A DNA stretch of 16,560 bases, taken from assembly GCA_017550445.1 (NCBI GenBank), contig JAFZOV010000152.1, positions 1 to 16,560 on the forward strand, given 5' to 3'. The translations under genes and the position numbers were made by a program. Source of the DNA: Fibrobacter sp. GTDB taxonomy: Bacteria; Fibrobacterota; Fibrobacteria; Fibrobacterales; Fibrobacteraceae. Positions 1 to 6,057 of the stretch are shown here, one piece after another (position 1 is the stretch's first letter; every line of letters begins with the position of its first letter). The notes under the pieces are model-generated. The model was not told where the DNA came from. It searched no databases and saw only the letters and a list, made by a program, of their open reading frames with translations.

Positions 1-99
1 AAAACGGTGCGCTGGTACTTGGACAACCAGGAATGGCTCGACAACATCACCAGCGGCGACTACGAGAAGTATTACGAAAAAATGTACGGAAACAGATAA
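1..99 (+). CDS. rfbB: dTDP-glucose 4,6-dehydratase, C-terminal fragment (partial)
   Basis: The window opens inside a reading frame that runs 32 codons to a TAA at 97-99. The visible peptide contains TVRWYLDNQEWLDNITSGDY and ends in KMYGNR. A 'T(V)xWYLxNxxWL' segment near the end of the protein is typical of RmlB/RfbB, the NAD-dependent short-chain dehydrogenase/reductase that converts dTDP-glucose to dTDP-4-keto-6-deoxyglucose in rhamnose synthesis. The stop codon overlaps the start of the next gene by one base (TAATG), so the two are translationally coupled, and that next gene is the following pathway step (RfbC), which supports the call. The catalytic and nucleotide-binding parts lie outside the window, so the assignment rests on the tail motif and the neighbour. 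Confidence 0.8.
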   Translation, partial: KTVRWYLDNQEWLDNITSGDYEKYYEKMYGNR

Positions 100-662
100 T
101 GGGCAAGTTTAACTTTATCAAAACCTCTATCGAAGGTGTAACAATCATTGAGCCGACGGTCTTTGGCGACCATCGCGGCTACTTTATGGAAACCTACAAC
201 AAGGCCGAATTCGATGCTGCCGGCTTGAACATGGTTTTTGTACAAGATAACGAATCCAGAAGCAAAAAGGGCGTGCTTCGCGGACTGCATTTCCAGAAGA
301 AGAATCCGCAGGGCAAGCTCGTTCGCGTGATTGAAGGCGAAGTGTTTGACGTCGCTGTAGACCTGCGCAAGGGTAGCCCCACGTTCGGCAAATGGGAAGG
401 TGTTGTGCTTTCTTCCGAAAATAAGAAACAGTTCTACATTCCCGAAGGCTTTGCTCACGGCTTTGTGGTGCTCAGCGAAACGGCGACTTTCGTGTACAAG
501 TGCACCCGCCTCTACGACCCCAAGGACGAAGGAGGCCTGATGTGGAACGATCCCGAAATCGGCATCAAGTGGCCGGTGGGCAATGGTTTCGAACCGCTGC
601 TTTCCGAGAAAGACACGAAGAACCCGGCTCTTAAGGATTTGAACTTCGCGTTTGAATTGTAA
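99..662 (+). CDS. rfbC: dTDP-4-dehydrorhamnose 3,5-epimerase
   Basis: This is a cupin-fold epimerase of 187 residues, the normal length for RmlC/RfbC. It epimerises C3 and C5 of dTDP-4-keto-6-deoxyglucose on the way to dTDP-L-rhamnose in the cytoplasm. Visible hallmarks are GDHRGYFMETY at 23-33, the signature GVLRGLHFQ at 58-66 with the expected catalytic His64, PEGFAHGF at 115-122, and the FVYKCTRLYDP segment at 131-141 carrying the expected active-site Tyr. The ATG at 99 overlaps the upstream stop by one base. An in-frame upstream start at 33 would lie inside rfbB and add an unrelated Arg-rich peptide, so I reject it. A palindromic hairpin follows the stop. The call is very secure. Rhamnose is probably a component of the surface glycan served by the export genes downstream. 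Confidence 0.96.
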   Translation: MGKFNFIKTSIEGVTIIEPTVFGDHRGYFMETYNKAEFDAAGLNMVFVQDNESRSKKGVLRGLHFQKKNPQGKLVRVIEGEVFDVAVDLRKGSPTFGKWEGVVLSSENKKQFYIPEGFAHGFVVLSETATFVYKCTRLYDPKDEGGLMWNDPEIGIKWPVGNGFEPLLSEKDTKNPALKDLNFAFEL

Positions 663-669
663 TTCCAAT

Positions 670-696
670 TGTCATGCCCGCGCAGGCGGGCATCTC
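670..696. repeat. Palindromic repeat, copy 1 (intergenic), possible weak terminator
   Basis: An 8-bp perfect stem (ATGCCCGC at 674-681, GCGGGCAT at 686-693) has a GCAG loop and lies 8-12 bases after the rfbC stop. A second copy of the same 27-base unit occurs at 16076-16102 with 24 of 27 bases identical, there inside a coding region. This marks it as a dispersed repeat family rather than a site evolved for rfbC. The bases after the stem (CTCTTTTG) are only moderately T-rich, so any terminator role is secondary. Confidence 0.7.
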
Positions 697-712
697 TTTT
701 GTAAGAATTTTC

Positions 713-718
713 TATCTT
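713..718 (+). promoter_or_regulatory. Candidate -10 box (TATCTT) close to a start codon
   Basis: TATCTT lies nine bases before the ATG at 727. The phosphatase gene has no Shine-Dalgarno sequence, and transcription from this box would begin at or next to the start codon, giving a leaderless or nearly leaderless mRNA. No convincing -35 hexamer is visible. This is a weak call made mainly because the same arrangement occurs at 4011-4018. Confidence 0.3.
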
Positions 719-726
719 AATTGTTA

Positions 727-1173
727 ATGAAACACATTCTTGTTGTATGTACTGGTAATATATGCCGTAGCCCTACAGGTGAATACCTTTTGAAGAAGGA
801 ACTGGGGGAAGGTTTTGATGTAATGAGTGCTGGCCTTGGGGCCCTGGTGGATCACCCGGCCCATGAACTGAGCCAAAAAATCGCTCTTGAACACGGTGTC
901 GATATGAGCGCACATCGCGCTCGTCAGATAAATCTGGACATTTTGAAGTGGGCCGATCTCATCTTGGTGATGGAAAACGGTCATAAGATGGATTTGCTGC
1001 ACCGTTATCCGTGGCTCGAAGGTAAGGTTTTCCGTTATGGCGAACCGCAGCGGGTGGATGTACCTGACCCGTATCGTCGCCCTGAAAATGCTTTCGTGCT
1101 GGCGTGGAATTTTATCTCTAAACTGACCCCGTACTGGGTAGAAAAAATCAAACAAAGCGAAGGCCAGGCGTAG
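727..1173 (+). CDS. Low-molecular-weight protein-tyrosine phosphatase (Wzb-like)
   Basis: This is a 148-residue cytoplasmic phosphatase of the arsenate-reductase-like LMW-PTP fold, full length for the family. The P-loop signature CTGNICRSP sits at 8-16 (nucleophile Cys8, Arg14, C-x5-R). The general-acid motif DPY is at 114-116. In capsule and exopolysaccharide systems such enzymes (Wzb, Etp) dephosphorylate the Tyr-rich tail of the Wzc-type co-polymerase. The position between rfbC and a Wza-type export gene fits that role. No Wzc or other BY-kinase is visible in the window, so its partner must be elsewhere. I chose ATG at 727 over the in-frame TTG at 721 because ATG is the stronger codon and gives the usual N-terminus (MKHILVVCTGN). 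No Shine-Dalgarno sequence is seen. Confidence 0.93.
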   Translation: MKHILVVCTGNICRSPTGEYLLKKELGEGFDVMSAGLGALVDHPAHELSQKIALEHGVDMSAHRARQINLDILKWADLILVMENGHKMDLLHRYPWLEGKVFRYGEPQRVDVPDPYRRPENAFVLAWNFISKLTPYWVEKIKQSEGQA

Positions 1174-1194
1174 TCTGGCTAAAAGGGTTAATTT

Positions 1195-2448
1195 ATGAAG
1201 AAAATGAGTTTGGGTCTTGGACTTGTTGCCGCCGCTGCTTTGAGCGGTTGCGCTCTCGGACCGCAGATGCAGATGAGTGTGCCGGGCGACGAAGCCGAAT
1301 ATAACGGTAAGATCGTGCGCATCCATGACATTGGTGCCGGTGATTTGGGCACTGCAACGGCTTCTGCCGACAGCAATGATAGTGAATTCGGTGATTTGAA
1401 GGATCTGTTGGTGGATTCCTTGCCTGAACTGGAATACCGTATTGGACCACTGGACATGGTTCAGGTTGTGGTGTGGGAACACCCGGAACTGACTTCTCCG
1501 ATGGGTCAATACCAGCCGGCTGGCCAGAAGGTGACTACCGATGGTAAGCTTTTCTACCCGTATGCAGGCGAACTTCAGGCTGCTGGTCTTACTGCCCAGG
1601 AACTCCGCGCCGAAATCACCAAGCGTCTTTCTGACAAGATCTTGAACGATCCGCAGGTAGATGTCCGCGTGACGGGTTACTATAGCCGTAAGGCATTTGT
1701 GGCGGGTGCCGTTGAAAAACCGGGCATTGTTTCGTTCAATGAAAACCCGATGACTTTGCCCGATGCTATTGCCTATGCTGGTGGCTTTACGGACAAGGCG
1801 GACCCTTCTGCCATGCAGATCCGTCGTGGCGACAAGGTTTACAATATCAATTACCTTAATGCCTTTAATGCGAACTTGCCTCTTGAACGCTTGATGATCA
1901 AGCCTGATGACCAGATCTTGGTGCCGGCCCTTACTGAAACCCAGAAAGACCAGAAGGCCTATGTGATGGGCGAAGTGGGCAGGCCCGGTATTGTCAACAT
2001 CTATAACGGTAATTTGACCCTGGCCGAGGCCCTGGCTACTGCCGGTGGCTTGCAGGCCTTGAACGCTACTGCTCGCGGTATTTATGTTATCCGCAATACT
2101 TCTGAAAATCAGATCGACGTGTTCCAGCTGAATGCAAAGAATGCAATGGCCTTGGCGATGGCTGATCGATTCAAGCTGAATTCTCGCGACATCGTGTACG
2201 TGGATGCTTCTGATCTCGCTACCTGGAACCGCCTCGTGAGCTTGATCTTCCCGTCTGTTAACATGGTTTACTACGGCGCTTTGGCTGCTCATGAAGTCCA
2301 TGTGGTTAAGGATGACTATACTCCGAAGCACAGCTCTAGCAGCAGTAGCAGTTCCACTACGAATAATAATTCGAACACTGGCAATGGTACAGGCACTGGT
2401 ACTGGTACGAATAACAATAATACGACTACTAAATCGCTGTTCTGGTAA
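1195..2448 (+). CDS. Wza-type outer-membrane polysaccharide export lipoprotein
   Basis: This protein has 417 residues and a lipoprotein signal peptide (MKKMSLGLGL, then lipobox LSGC with Cys19). A polysaccharide export domain spans about 79-160 (YRIGPLDMVQVVVWEHPELT). Two SLBB domains follow at about 166-245 (AFVAGAVEKPGIV) and 255-338 (YVMGEVGRPGIV). The segment after 338 (DLATWNRLVSLIFPSV) resembles the amphipathic C-terminal helix that forms the outer-membrane helical barrel in E. coli Wza. The product should be an outer-membrane channel for capsule or exopolysaccharide. Unusually, residues 380-413 form a low-complexity Ser/Thr/Asn/Gly tail ending in SLFW. An AAAAGGG Shine-Dalgarno sequence (1181-1187) precedes the ATG. 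The spacing of 21 bases from the phosphatase suggests co-transcription. Confidence 0.92.
   Translation: MKKMSLGLGLVAAAALSGCALGPQMQMSVPGDEAEYNGKIVRIHDIGAGDLGTATASADSNDSEFGDLKDLLVDSLPELEYRIGPLDMVQVVVWEHPELTSPMGQYQPAGQKVTTDGKLFYPYAGELQAAGLTAQELRAEITKRLSDKILNDPQVDVRVTGYYSRKAFVAGAVEKPGIVSFNENPMTLPDAIAYAGGFTDKADPSAMQIRRGDKVYNINYLNAFNANLPLERLMIKPDDQILVPALTETQKDQKAYVMGEVGRPGIVNIYNGNLTLAEALATAGGLQALNATARGIYVIRNTSENQIDVFQLNAKNAMALAMADRFKLNSRDIVYVDASDLATWNRLVSLIFPSVNMVYYGALAAHEVHVVKDDYTPKHSSSSSSSSTTNNNSNTGNGTGTGTGTNNNNTTTKSLFW
2332..2436 (+). repeat. Low-complexity Ser/Asn/Gly-Thr coding tract
   Basis: The 3' end of the export gene is a run of AGC/AGT serine codons, then AAT-rich asparagine codons, a GGTACx-type Gly-Thr alternation and a second Asn/Thr run. 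It encodes a flexible hydrophilic tail of about 35 residues after the last structured segment. Such tracts are prone to slippage and probably vary in length between strains (inference). Confidence 0.7.
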
Positions 2449-2467
2449 TCGTTAAGGATGGGATATA

Positions 2468-3844
2468 ATGATTAACTTGATTCTTTGTGGTGGTTCGGGT
2501 ACTCGCCTTTGGCCTGTGAGCCGTTCCCTGATGCCCAAGCAGTTTGCCCCGCTCTTTGACGGACAGTCCCTTTTCCGTAAGACGGTGGTCACCAATTCCG
2601 CCGTTTGCGAATCGCAGTTTATCGTGAGCAATGCCGACCAGTTCTTCTTGGCCAAGGATCAGCTCGAAATGGAAGGTATGAAGGGTGCCAAGTTCCTTCT
2701 GGAACCGGTGGGCCGTAACACAGCCCCTGCTATCGCTCTCGCTTGCCTTACCATGGATCCCGAAACCATCGTGCTGGTTTCTCCGTCGGACCACGTAATC
2801 CGCAAGAAAGACGAATACAAGAAGGTTCTGCTCCGCGCCCAGGAACTTGCCGAAGCTGGCAACCTGGTGACCTTCGGCATTACGCCGACTAGCCCTGAAA
2901 CGGGCTATGGCTACATCGAAGCCGATGGCGAAAATGTAAAACGCTTCGTAGAAAAGCCTGACCGCGCTACCGCCGAAAAGTACCTGCTGGCAGGCAACTT
3001 CTATTGGAATAGCGGCATCTTCTGCTTCAAGGCGAAGACGTTCCTCTCTGAACTCGGCAAGTACTCTCCGGAAATGCTCGCTGCTGCAAAGAAGGCTCTT
3101 TCCAATGCGCCTATTGAAGATGGCGAACCCATCCGTATCGATCGCGACGACATGATGGCTATTCCGTCGAACTCCATCGACTACGCTGTCATGGAAAAAT
3201 CTAACAAGGTGAAGGTGGTCCCCAGCGATATCGGTTGGAGTGACCTCGGTAGCTTCGATAGCCTTTATGGCGAATACCCGCACGACGAAAACGGCAACAA
3301 CGTGAACCCGCGCCACATTGCCGTGGACTCCAAGAATTCCTTGGTGATGGGCTCTCAGCGTGCCATTGCTACGATTGATCTCGACAAGATGCTTATCGTC
3401 GATACTCCGGATGCACTTCTGGTCGCTCCGCTCAGCAGCAGCCAGAAGGTGAAGAAGGTGGTGGAAGAACTTAAGGAACGCGGTTCTGACCTCATTAACG
3501 TGCCGCAGACCGTAAGCCGCCCGTGGGGAACTTACTCCGTGCTGGAATCCTCCGAACGCTACAAGATGAAGCGTATCGTGGTGAAGCCGGGCAAGCGTCT
3601 CAGCCTGCAGAAGCATCTGCACCGCTCGGAACACTGGGTGGTTGTAAGCGGTACTGCTACGGTGACTGTCGGCAAGAACGTGTTCTACGTGCGTCCGAAC
3701 GAATCGACTTACATCCCCGTGGGTGAAGTTCACCGCCTGCAGAACGAAGGCAAGCTCCCGCTTGTAATCGTTGAAGTTCAGGTGGGCGAATACACTGGCG
3801 AAGATGACATCATCCGCGTCGAAGACGACTTCCACAGAAACTAA
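2468..3844 (+). CDS. manC: Mannose-1-phosphate guanylyltransferase / mannose-6-phosphate isomerase
   Basis: This is a 458-residue bifunctional type II enzyme (ManC/CpsB/AlgA family, slightly short of the usual ~475-480). The N-terminal nucleotidyltransferase carries GGSGTRLWP at 8-16, the DH pair in SPSDHVI (105-111), the FVEKPDR sugar-binding motif at 160-166 and NSGIF at 181-185. The C-terminal cupin isomerase starts at RPWGTYSVLE (351-360) and contains KRLSLQKHLHRSEHWVVVSG (376-395) and GEYTGEDDIIRVED (440-453), both family hallmarks. It supplies GDP-mannose for surface polysaccharide. The metal-site motif reads HLHRSEHW where many homologues have HHHRAEHW, so one His of the triplet is Leu. 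Start at ATG 2468 follows an AAGGA Shine-Dalgarno sequence. It lies 19 bases after the export gene, so the two are probably one transcript ending at the terminator 3929-3955. Confidence 0.95.
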   Translation: MINLILCGGSGTRLWPVSRSLMPKQFAPLFDGQSLFRKTVVTNSAVCESQFIVSNADQFFLAKDQLEMEGMKGAKFLLEPVGRNTAPAIALACLTMDPETIVLVSPSDHVIRKKDEYKKVLLRAQELAEAGNLVTFGITPTSPETGYGYIEADGENVKRFVEKPDRATAEKYLLAGNFYWNSGIFCFKAKTFLSELGKYSPEMLAAAKKALSNAPIEDGEPIRIDRDDMMAIPSNSIDYAVMEKSNKVKVVPSDIGWSDLGSFDSLYGEYPHDENGNNVNPRHIAVDSKNSLVMGSQRAIATIDLDKMLIVDTPDALLVAPLSSSQKVKKVVEELKERGSDLINVPQTVSRPWGTYSVLESSERYKMKRIVVKPGKRLSLQKHLHRSEHWVVVSGTATVTVGKNVFYVRPNESTYIPVGEVHRLQNEGKLPLVIVEVQVGEYTGEDDIIRVEDDFHRN

Positions 3845-3876
3845 GCGCCAAAGGCGCAGTTTACGCCCTACGGGCG
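3845..3876. repeat. Twin GC-rich mini-hairpins
   Basis: Two perfect 5-bp hairpins lie immediately after the manC stop: GCGCC-AAA-GGCGC (3845-3857) and CGCCC-TAC-GGGCG (3864-3876). They are separated by six bases and have no T-run. The symmetrical pair looks like a small repetitive-element unit or an mRNA 3'-end stabiliser rather than a terminator. Confidence 0.55.
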
Positions 3877-3877
3877 A

Positions 3878-3997
3878 GTTCTAAGTTACTAGTTGCTAGA
3901 ATTTAGAACTTGAACTGTTAGAATTATAGTGCTCGCTTTTGTGCGGGCATTTTTTGATTCTGCTAGTAGCTATAGACTAAGAACTAGTAACTTAGGA
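3878..3997. repeat. Inverted repeat flanking a terminator
   Basis: A perfect 14-bp inverted repeat (CTAAGTTACTAGTT at 3881-3894 and its complement at 3982-3995) flanks 87 bases. The left arm also forms its own hairpin through GTTCTAA (3878-3884) and TTAGAAC (3903-3909), with an inner CTAG-TTG-CTAG. The nested layout suggests a non-coding mobile or repetitive element that has landed around the manC terminator, or a structured spacer. Confidence 0.55.
3929..3955 (+). terminator. Rho-independent terminator after manC
   Basis: The stem GTGCTCGC (3929-3936) pairs with GCGGGCAT (3943-3950), with two G-T wobbles and a TTTTGT loop, and runs straight into T residues to 3955. It is placed 85 bases after the manC stop and before the unrelated hydrolase gene, so it probably ends the polysaccharide transcript. 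Confidence 0.75.
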
Positions 3998-4010
3998 ATT
4001 TCATCCTTAC

Positions 4011-4018
4011 TATATTAT
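4011..4018 (+). promoter_or_regulatory. Candidate -10 element just upstream of the hydrolase start
   Basis: TATATTAT contains two overlapping -10-like hexamers (TATATT, TATTAT) only 5-7 bases before ATG 4024. The gene lacks a Shine-Dalgarno sequence, so a leaderless transcript is plausible. No good -35 box is visible, as that region is occupied by the right arm of the inverted repeat. Confidence 0.35.
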
Positions 4019-4023
4019 AAACC

Positions 4024-4833
4024 ATGAGCGATAATCTTGTACATACGGTTTGTGTGGGCTCCGTTGAAATGGATTATGCCTGCATCGGCTCGGGCCCAAA
4101 GCCCTTGATTGTGATTCCCGGCCTTTCGATAAAAAGTATCGTGAAGTCCGCAGCTTCATTAGAAGGCCCGTTCAAGATTTTTAAAGAGAAATACACGCTT
4201 TACTTTTTTGACCGCAAGAAAGATGCCAAGCCCGGTTATTCCTTGCCCGAAATGGCTGAAGACCAGGTGGCCGCTCTTAAGGCAATCGGTATCGAAAAAG
4301 CGGATGTTTATGGTGTGTCGCAGGGTGGCATGATTGCACAGTATATGGCAATTGCTCACCCCGAAATAGTGGGTAAGCTAGTGTTAGGTTCTTCGACTTC
4401 GAAGGCGGAACCTTTGCAGCTCAAGACGATTTCGAATTGGGCTCGCCTCGCACGCGCCCGAGAAACATCGGCCTTTGTGAATGCATTTATCGATGATTGC
4501 TTTACCGAAAGCTTTGTGGCTCGTTACCGCAGGGCATTGCTTGCATTGTACAAAGAAATCTCGGACGAAGAACTGGACCGATTCGCCATTTTTGCCGATG
4601 CTTGTGATTACGTAGACACTTACAATGACCTCGGTAAAATTAAGGGGCCGGTGCTTGTGCTTGGCGCTGGCAAAGACCATGTGACTACGCCTGAGGCATC
4701 CGTAAAGCTTGCCGAAAAGTTAAAGGCAGAGGGTGTTTCGTGTGAATTCTACATGTACGAAGATCGCGGCCACGCGGTCTTTGATGAATTGCCCGATTAC
4801 AAGAATCGTATTTTTGATTTTCTGGAAAAATAA
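4024..4833 (+). CDS. Alpha/beta-hydrolase family protein
   Basis: This is a 269-residue cytoplasmic enzyme with no signal peptide. The fold is recognisable from the oxyanion-hole region VIPGLS (30-35), the nucleophile elbow YGVSQGG (96-102, Ser99), the acid strand VLVLGAGKDHVTTPEA (210-225, Asp218) and the catalytic His in DRGHAVFDE (247-255, His250). The triad is therefore complete. The cap region between 140 and 190 is helical and rich in charged residues. Substrate cannot be read from the sequence; the family includes esterases, lipases, lactonases and thioesterases. The gene ends nine bases before an acyltransferase, which suggests a shared transcript and possibly linked acyl-group chemistry, but that link is only inferred. 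It follows a terminator, so it begins a new unit. Confidence 0.88.
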   Translation: MSDNLVHTVCVGSVEMDYACIGSGPKPLIVIPGLSIKSIVKSAASLEGPFKIFKEKYTLYFFDRKKDAKPGYSLPEMAEDQVAALKAIGIEKADVYGVSQGGMIAQYMAIAHPEIVGKLVLGSSTSKAEPLQLKTISNWARLARARETSAFVNAFIDDCFTESFVARYRRALLALYKEISDEELDRFAIFADACDYVDTYNDLGKIKGPVLVLGAGKDHVTTPEASVKLAEKLKAEGVSCEFYMYEDRGHAVFDELPDYKNRIFDFLEK

Positions 4834-4842
4834 CGGATTTTT

Positions 4843-5901
4843 ATGGAAACCGCATCTACCATACCCGCCGCAAAACCACGCTATGCCTTTGTGGATCTAG
4901 CCAAGGGTATTTGCATTATGCTGGTGGTGTGGCACCATGTGGTAAGTACCTGGGGGCTTGAAACATACCCACTCAAAGAAACGATTTCTACCTTTAGAAT
5001 GCCGTTGTACTTCTTTTTGTCGGGGTTGTTCTTTAAGGAGTATGCGGGATTTTTTGATTTTTGTCGACGCAAAGTCAACAAGCTTCTGATTCCGTTTGCG
5101 TTCTTTTTCGTGACGCTGTCTTGTTTGCTCCCTTTTATTCTGTATTATTTTCATTTGCGGGCGAATCCCGGTGCGGGCGTGTGGTATTCTTTTGTATGGA
5201 AACAGGCCTTCCCGAATATCCCGGTGTGGTTTTTGCTGAGCCTGTTTTGGACGAACCTGATGTTTTACGGGCTGTACCTAGTTACAAAAAAGTGGGCTGC
5301 CAAAAAGTTCCCGCGTCATACAACAAAGGCCTTGGTGCTGTTTTCTATTGTGCTTGGACTAGCGGGCTTTTTCTTGGGCCGCTACAATATTAAGCTCCCG
5401 CTGTTCTGGGCGTCATCCCTGGCTTCTATTCCTTATTTCTGTGCGGGGCATGTGGCCTATCGCTATACCCCAATTTTGGCCCCGAACCGTTGGGATCGCT
5501 GGAACATTCCCATTGCGTCGCTGTGTTTTGGAGTGACGTTCCTACTTACCTTTAATGCTCCGCCGGATTCCGTAAGCTATGTGAGCAACCGCTATTGGCT
5601 CCCCATATGGAGTGTTTACCTGTGTGGAATTTTGGGCACCCTTGCGGTTTTATTCTTGTCTAAGGCGATCAATAAGATTCCTCTAGTATCTTATTTTGGC
5701 CGCTATTCCATTATGATTTTAGTAACCCATGGGTGGGTTCAGTGGAGTATCATCAAGATTTTGCGGGATTTCCATGTGCATTGGCCGCGTCCGGTGTCGC
5801 TTGCGTTTGTTTTTGTGGTGACCATGCTGCTGTACCTTGGCATTATCCCGCTCATGAAGCGGTTTTTGCCTCACGTGACCGCACAGAAAGACGTGTTTTA
5901 A
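4843..5901 (+). CDS. Acyltransferase 3 family integral membrane protein
   Basis: This protein has 352 residues and about ten hydrophobic segments. The N-terminus holds the family signature: RYAFVDLAKGICIMLVVWHH at 13-32 with the expected catalytic His at 31/32, followed by FRMPLYFFLSGLFFK (51-65). PVWFLLSLF at 127-135 and GRYSIMILVTH at 286-296 match later conserved helices. Members (OafA, NodX, WecH types) transfer acetyl or other acyl groups from the cytoplasm to extracytoplasmic glycans or lipids in the inner membrane. Given the polysaccharide genes upstream, O-acylation of a surface glycan is a reasonable guess. Start at ATG 4843 lies 9 bases after the hydrolase stop with no clear Shine-Dalgarno sequence, suggesting translational coupling. 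The last residues (HVTAQKDVF) are a soluble tail. Confidence 0.88.
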   Translation: METASTIPAAKPRYAFVDLAKGICIMLVVWHHVVSTWGLETYPLKETISTFRMPLYFFLSGLFFKEYAGFFDFCRRKVNKLLIPFAFFFVTLSCLLPFILYYFHLRANPGAGVWYSFVWKQAFPNIPVWFLLSLFWTNLMFYGLYLVTKKWAAKKFPRHTTKALVLFSIVLGLAGFFLGRYNIKLPLFWASSLASIPYFCAGHVAYRYTPILAPNRWDRWNIPIASLCFGVTFLLTFNAPPDSVSYVSNRYWLPIWSVYLCGILGTLAVLFLSKAINKIPLVSYFGRYSIMILVTHGWVQWSIIKILRDFHVHWPRPVSLAFVFVVTMLLYLGIIPLMKRFLPHVTAQKDVF

Positions 5902-5970
5902 TTCGGAATTCAGAATTCGGATTTCGGAGTTATATTTCAGCCTTGGCATTTCTGAATTCTGAACTCCGAA
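5902..5970. repeat. Imperfect inverted repeat between acyltransferase and batA
   Basis: Two 19-base arms (5902-5920 and 5952-5970) are complementary at 17 of 19 positions, separated by 31 bases. Each arm contains GAATTC, so each is also locally palindromic. Related GAACTCTGAAC-like wording continues to 5979. There is no T-run directly after it. The structure could protect the 3' end of the upstream mRNA or be a remnant of a repetitive element. Confidence 0.6.
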
Positions 5971-6008
5971 CTCTGAACTATCGTTTAGCTTTTTCCCTTT
6001 GAATTTTG

Positions 6009-6014
6009 TATATT
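6009..6014 (+). promoter_or_regulatory. Candidate -10 box upstream of batA
   Basis: TATATT, preceded by TTTTG, lies 43 bases before the batA start in an AT-rich spacer. A poor -35-like TTTAGC at 5984-5989 is 19 bases upstream. A promoter here would serve the batA-batB pair. The assignment is weak. Confidence 0.3.
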
Positions 6015-6048
6015 CTTCCTCGAAAAGATTTGATTTTTGCGTTTTTTC

Positions 6049-6052
6049 GGAG
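6049..6052 (+). promoter_or_regulatory. Shine-Dalgarno sequence deciding the batA start
   Basis: GGAG ends five bases before ATG 6058. This favours that ATG over the in-frame TTG at 6037, which has no ribosome-binding sequence. Confidence 0.65.
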
Positions 6053-6057
6053 ATTTT

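Noticed and set aside
33..98. N-terminal extension of RfbC from an upstream in-frame start
   Set aside because: It lies inside rfbB, encodes an Arg-rich peptide not found in the family, and the ATG at 99 gives the canonical N-terminus.
1163..1179. Small hairpin GCCAG...CTGGC around the phosphatase stop codon
   Set aside because: Only 5 bp of stem with a 7-base loop and no T-run; likely chance, and the downstream gene is probably co-transcribed.
724..2331. Long open frame on the - strand (535 codons) opposite the phosphatase and Wza genes
   Set aside because: It is antisense to two well-supported genes, spans their boundary, and its peptide is His/Arg-rich without domains, as expected of a codon-bias shadow.
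2429..3835. Long open frame on the - strand (468 codons) opposite manC
   Set aside because: It is a complete shadow of a secure manC call and shows no recognisable motif or ribosome-binding site.
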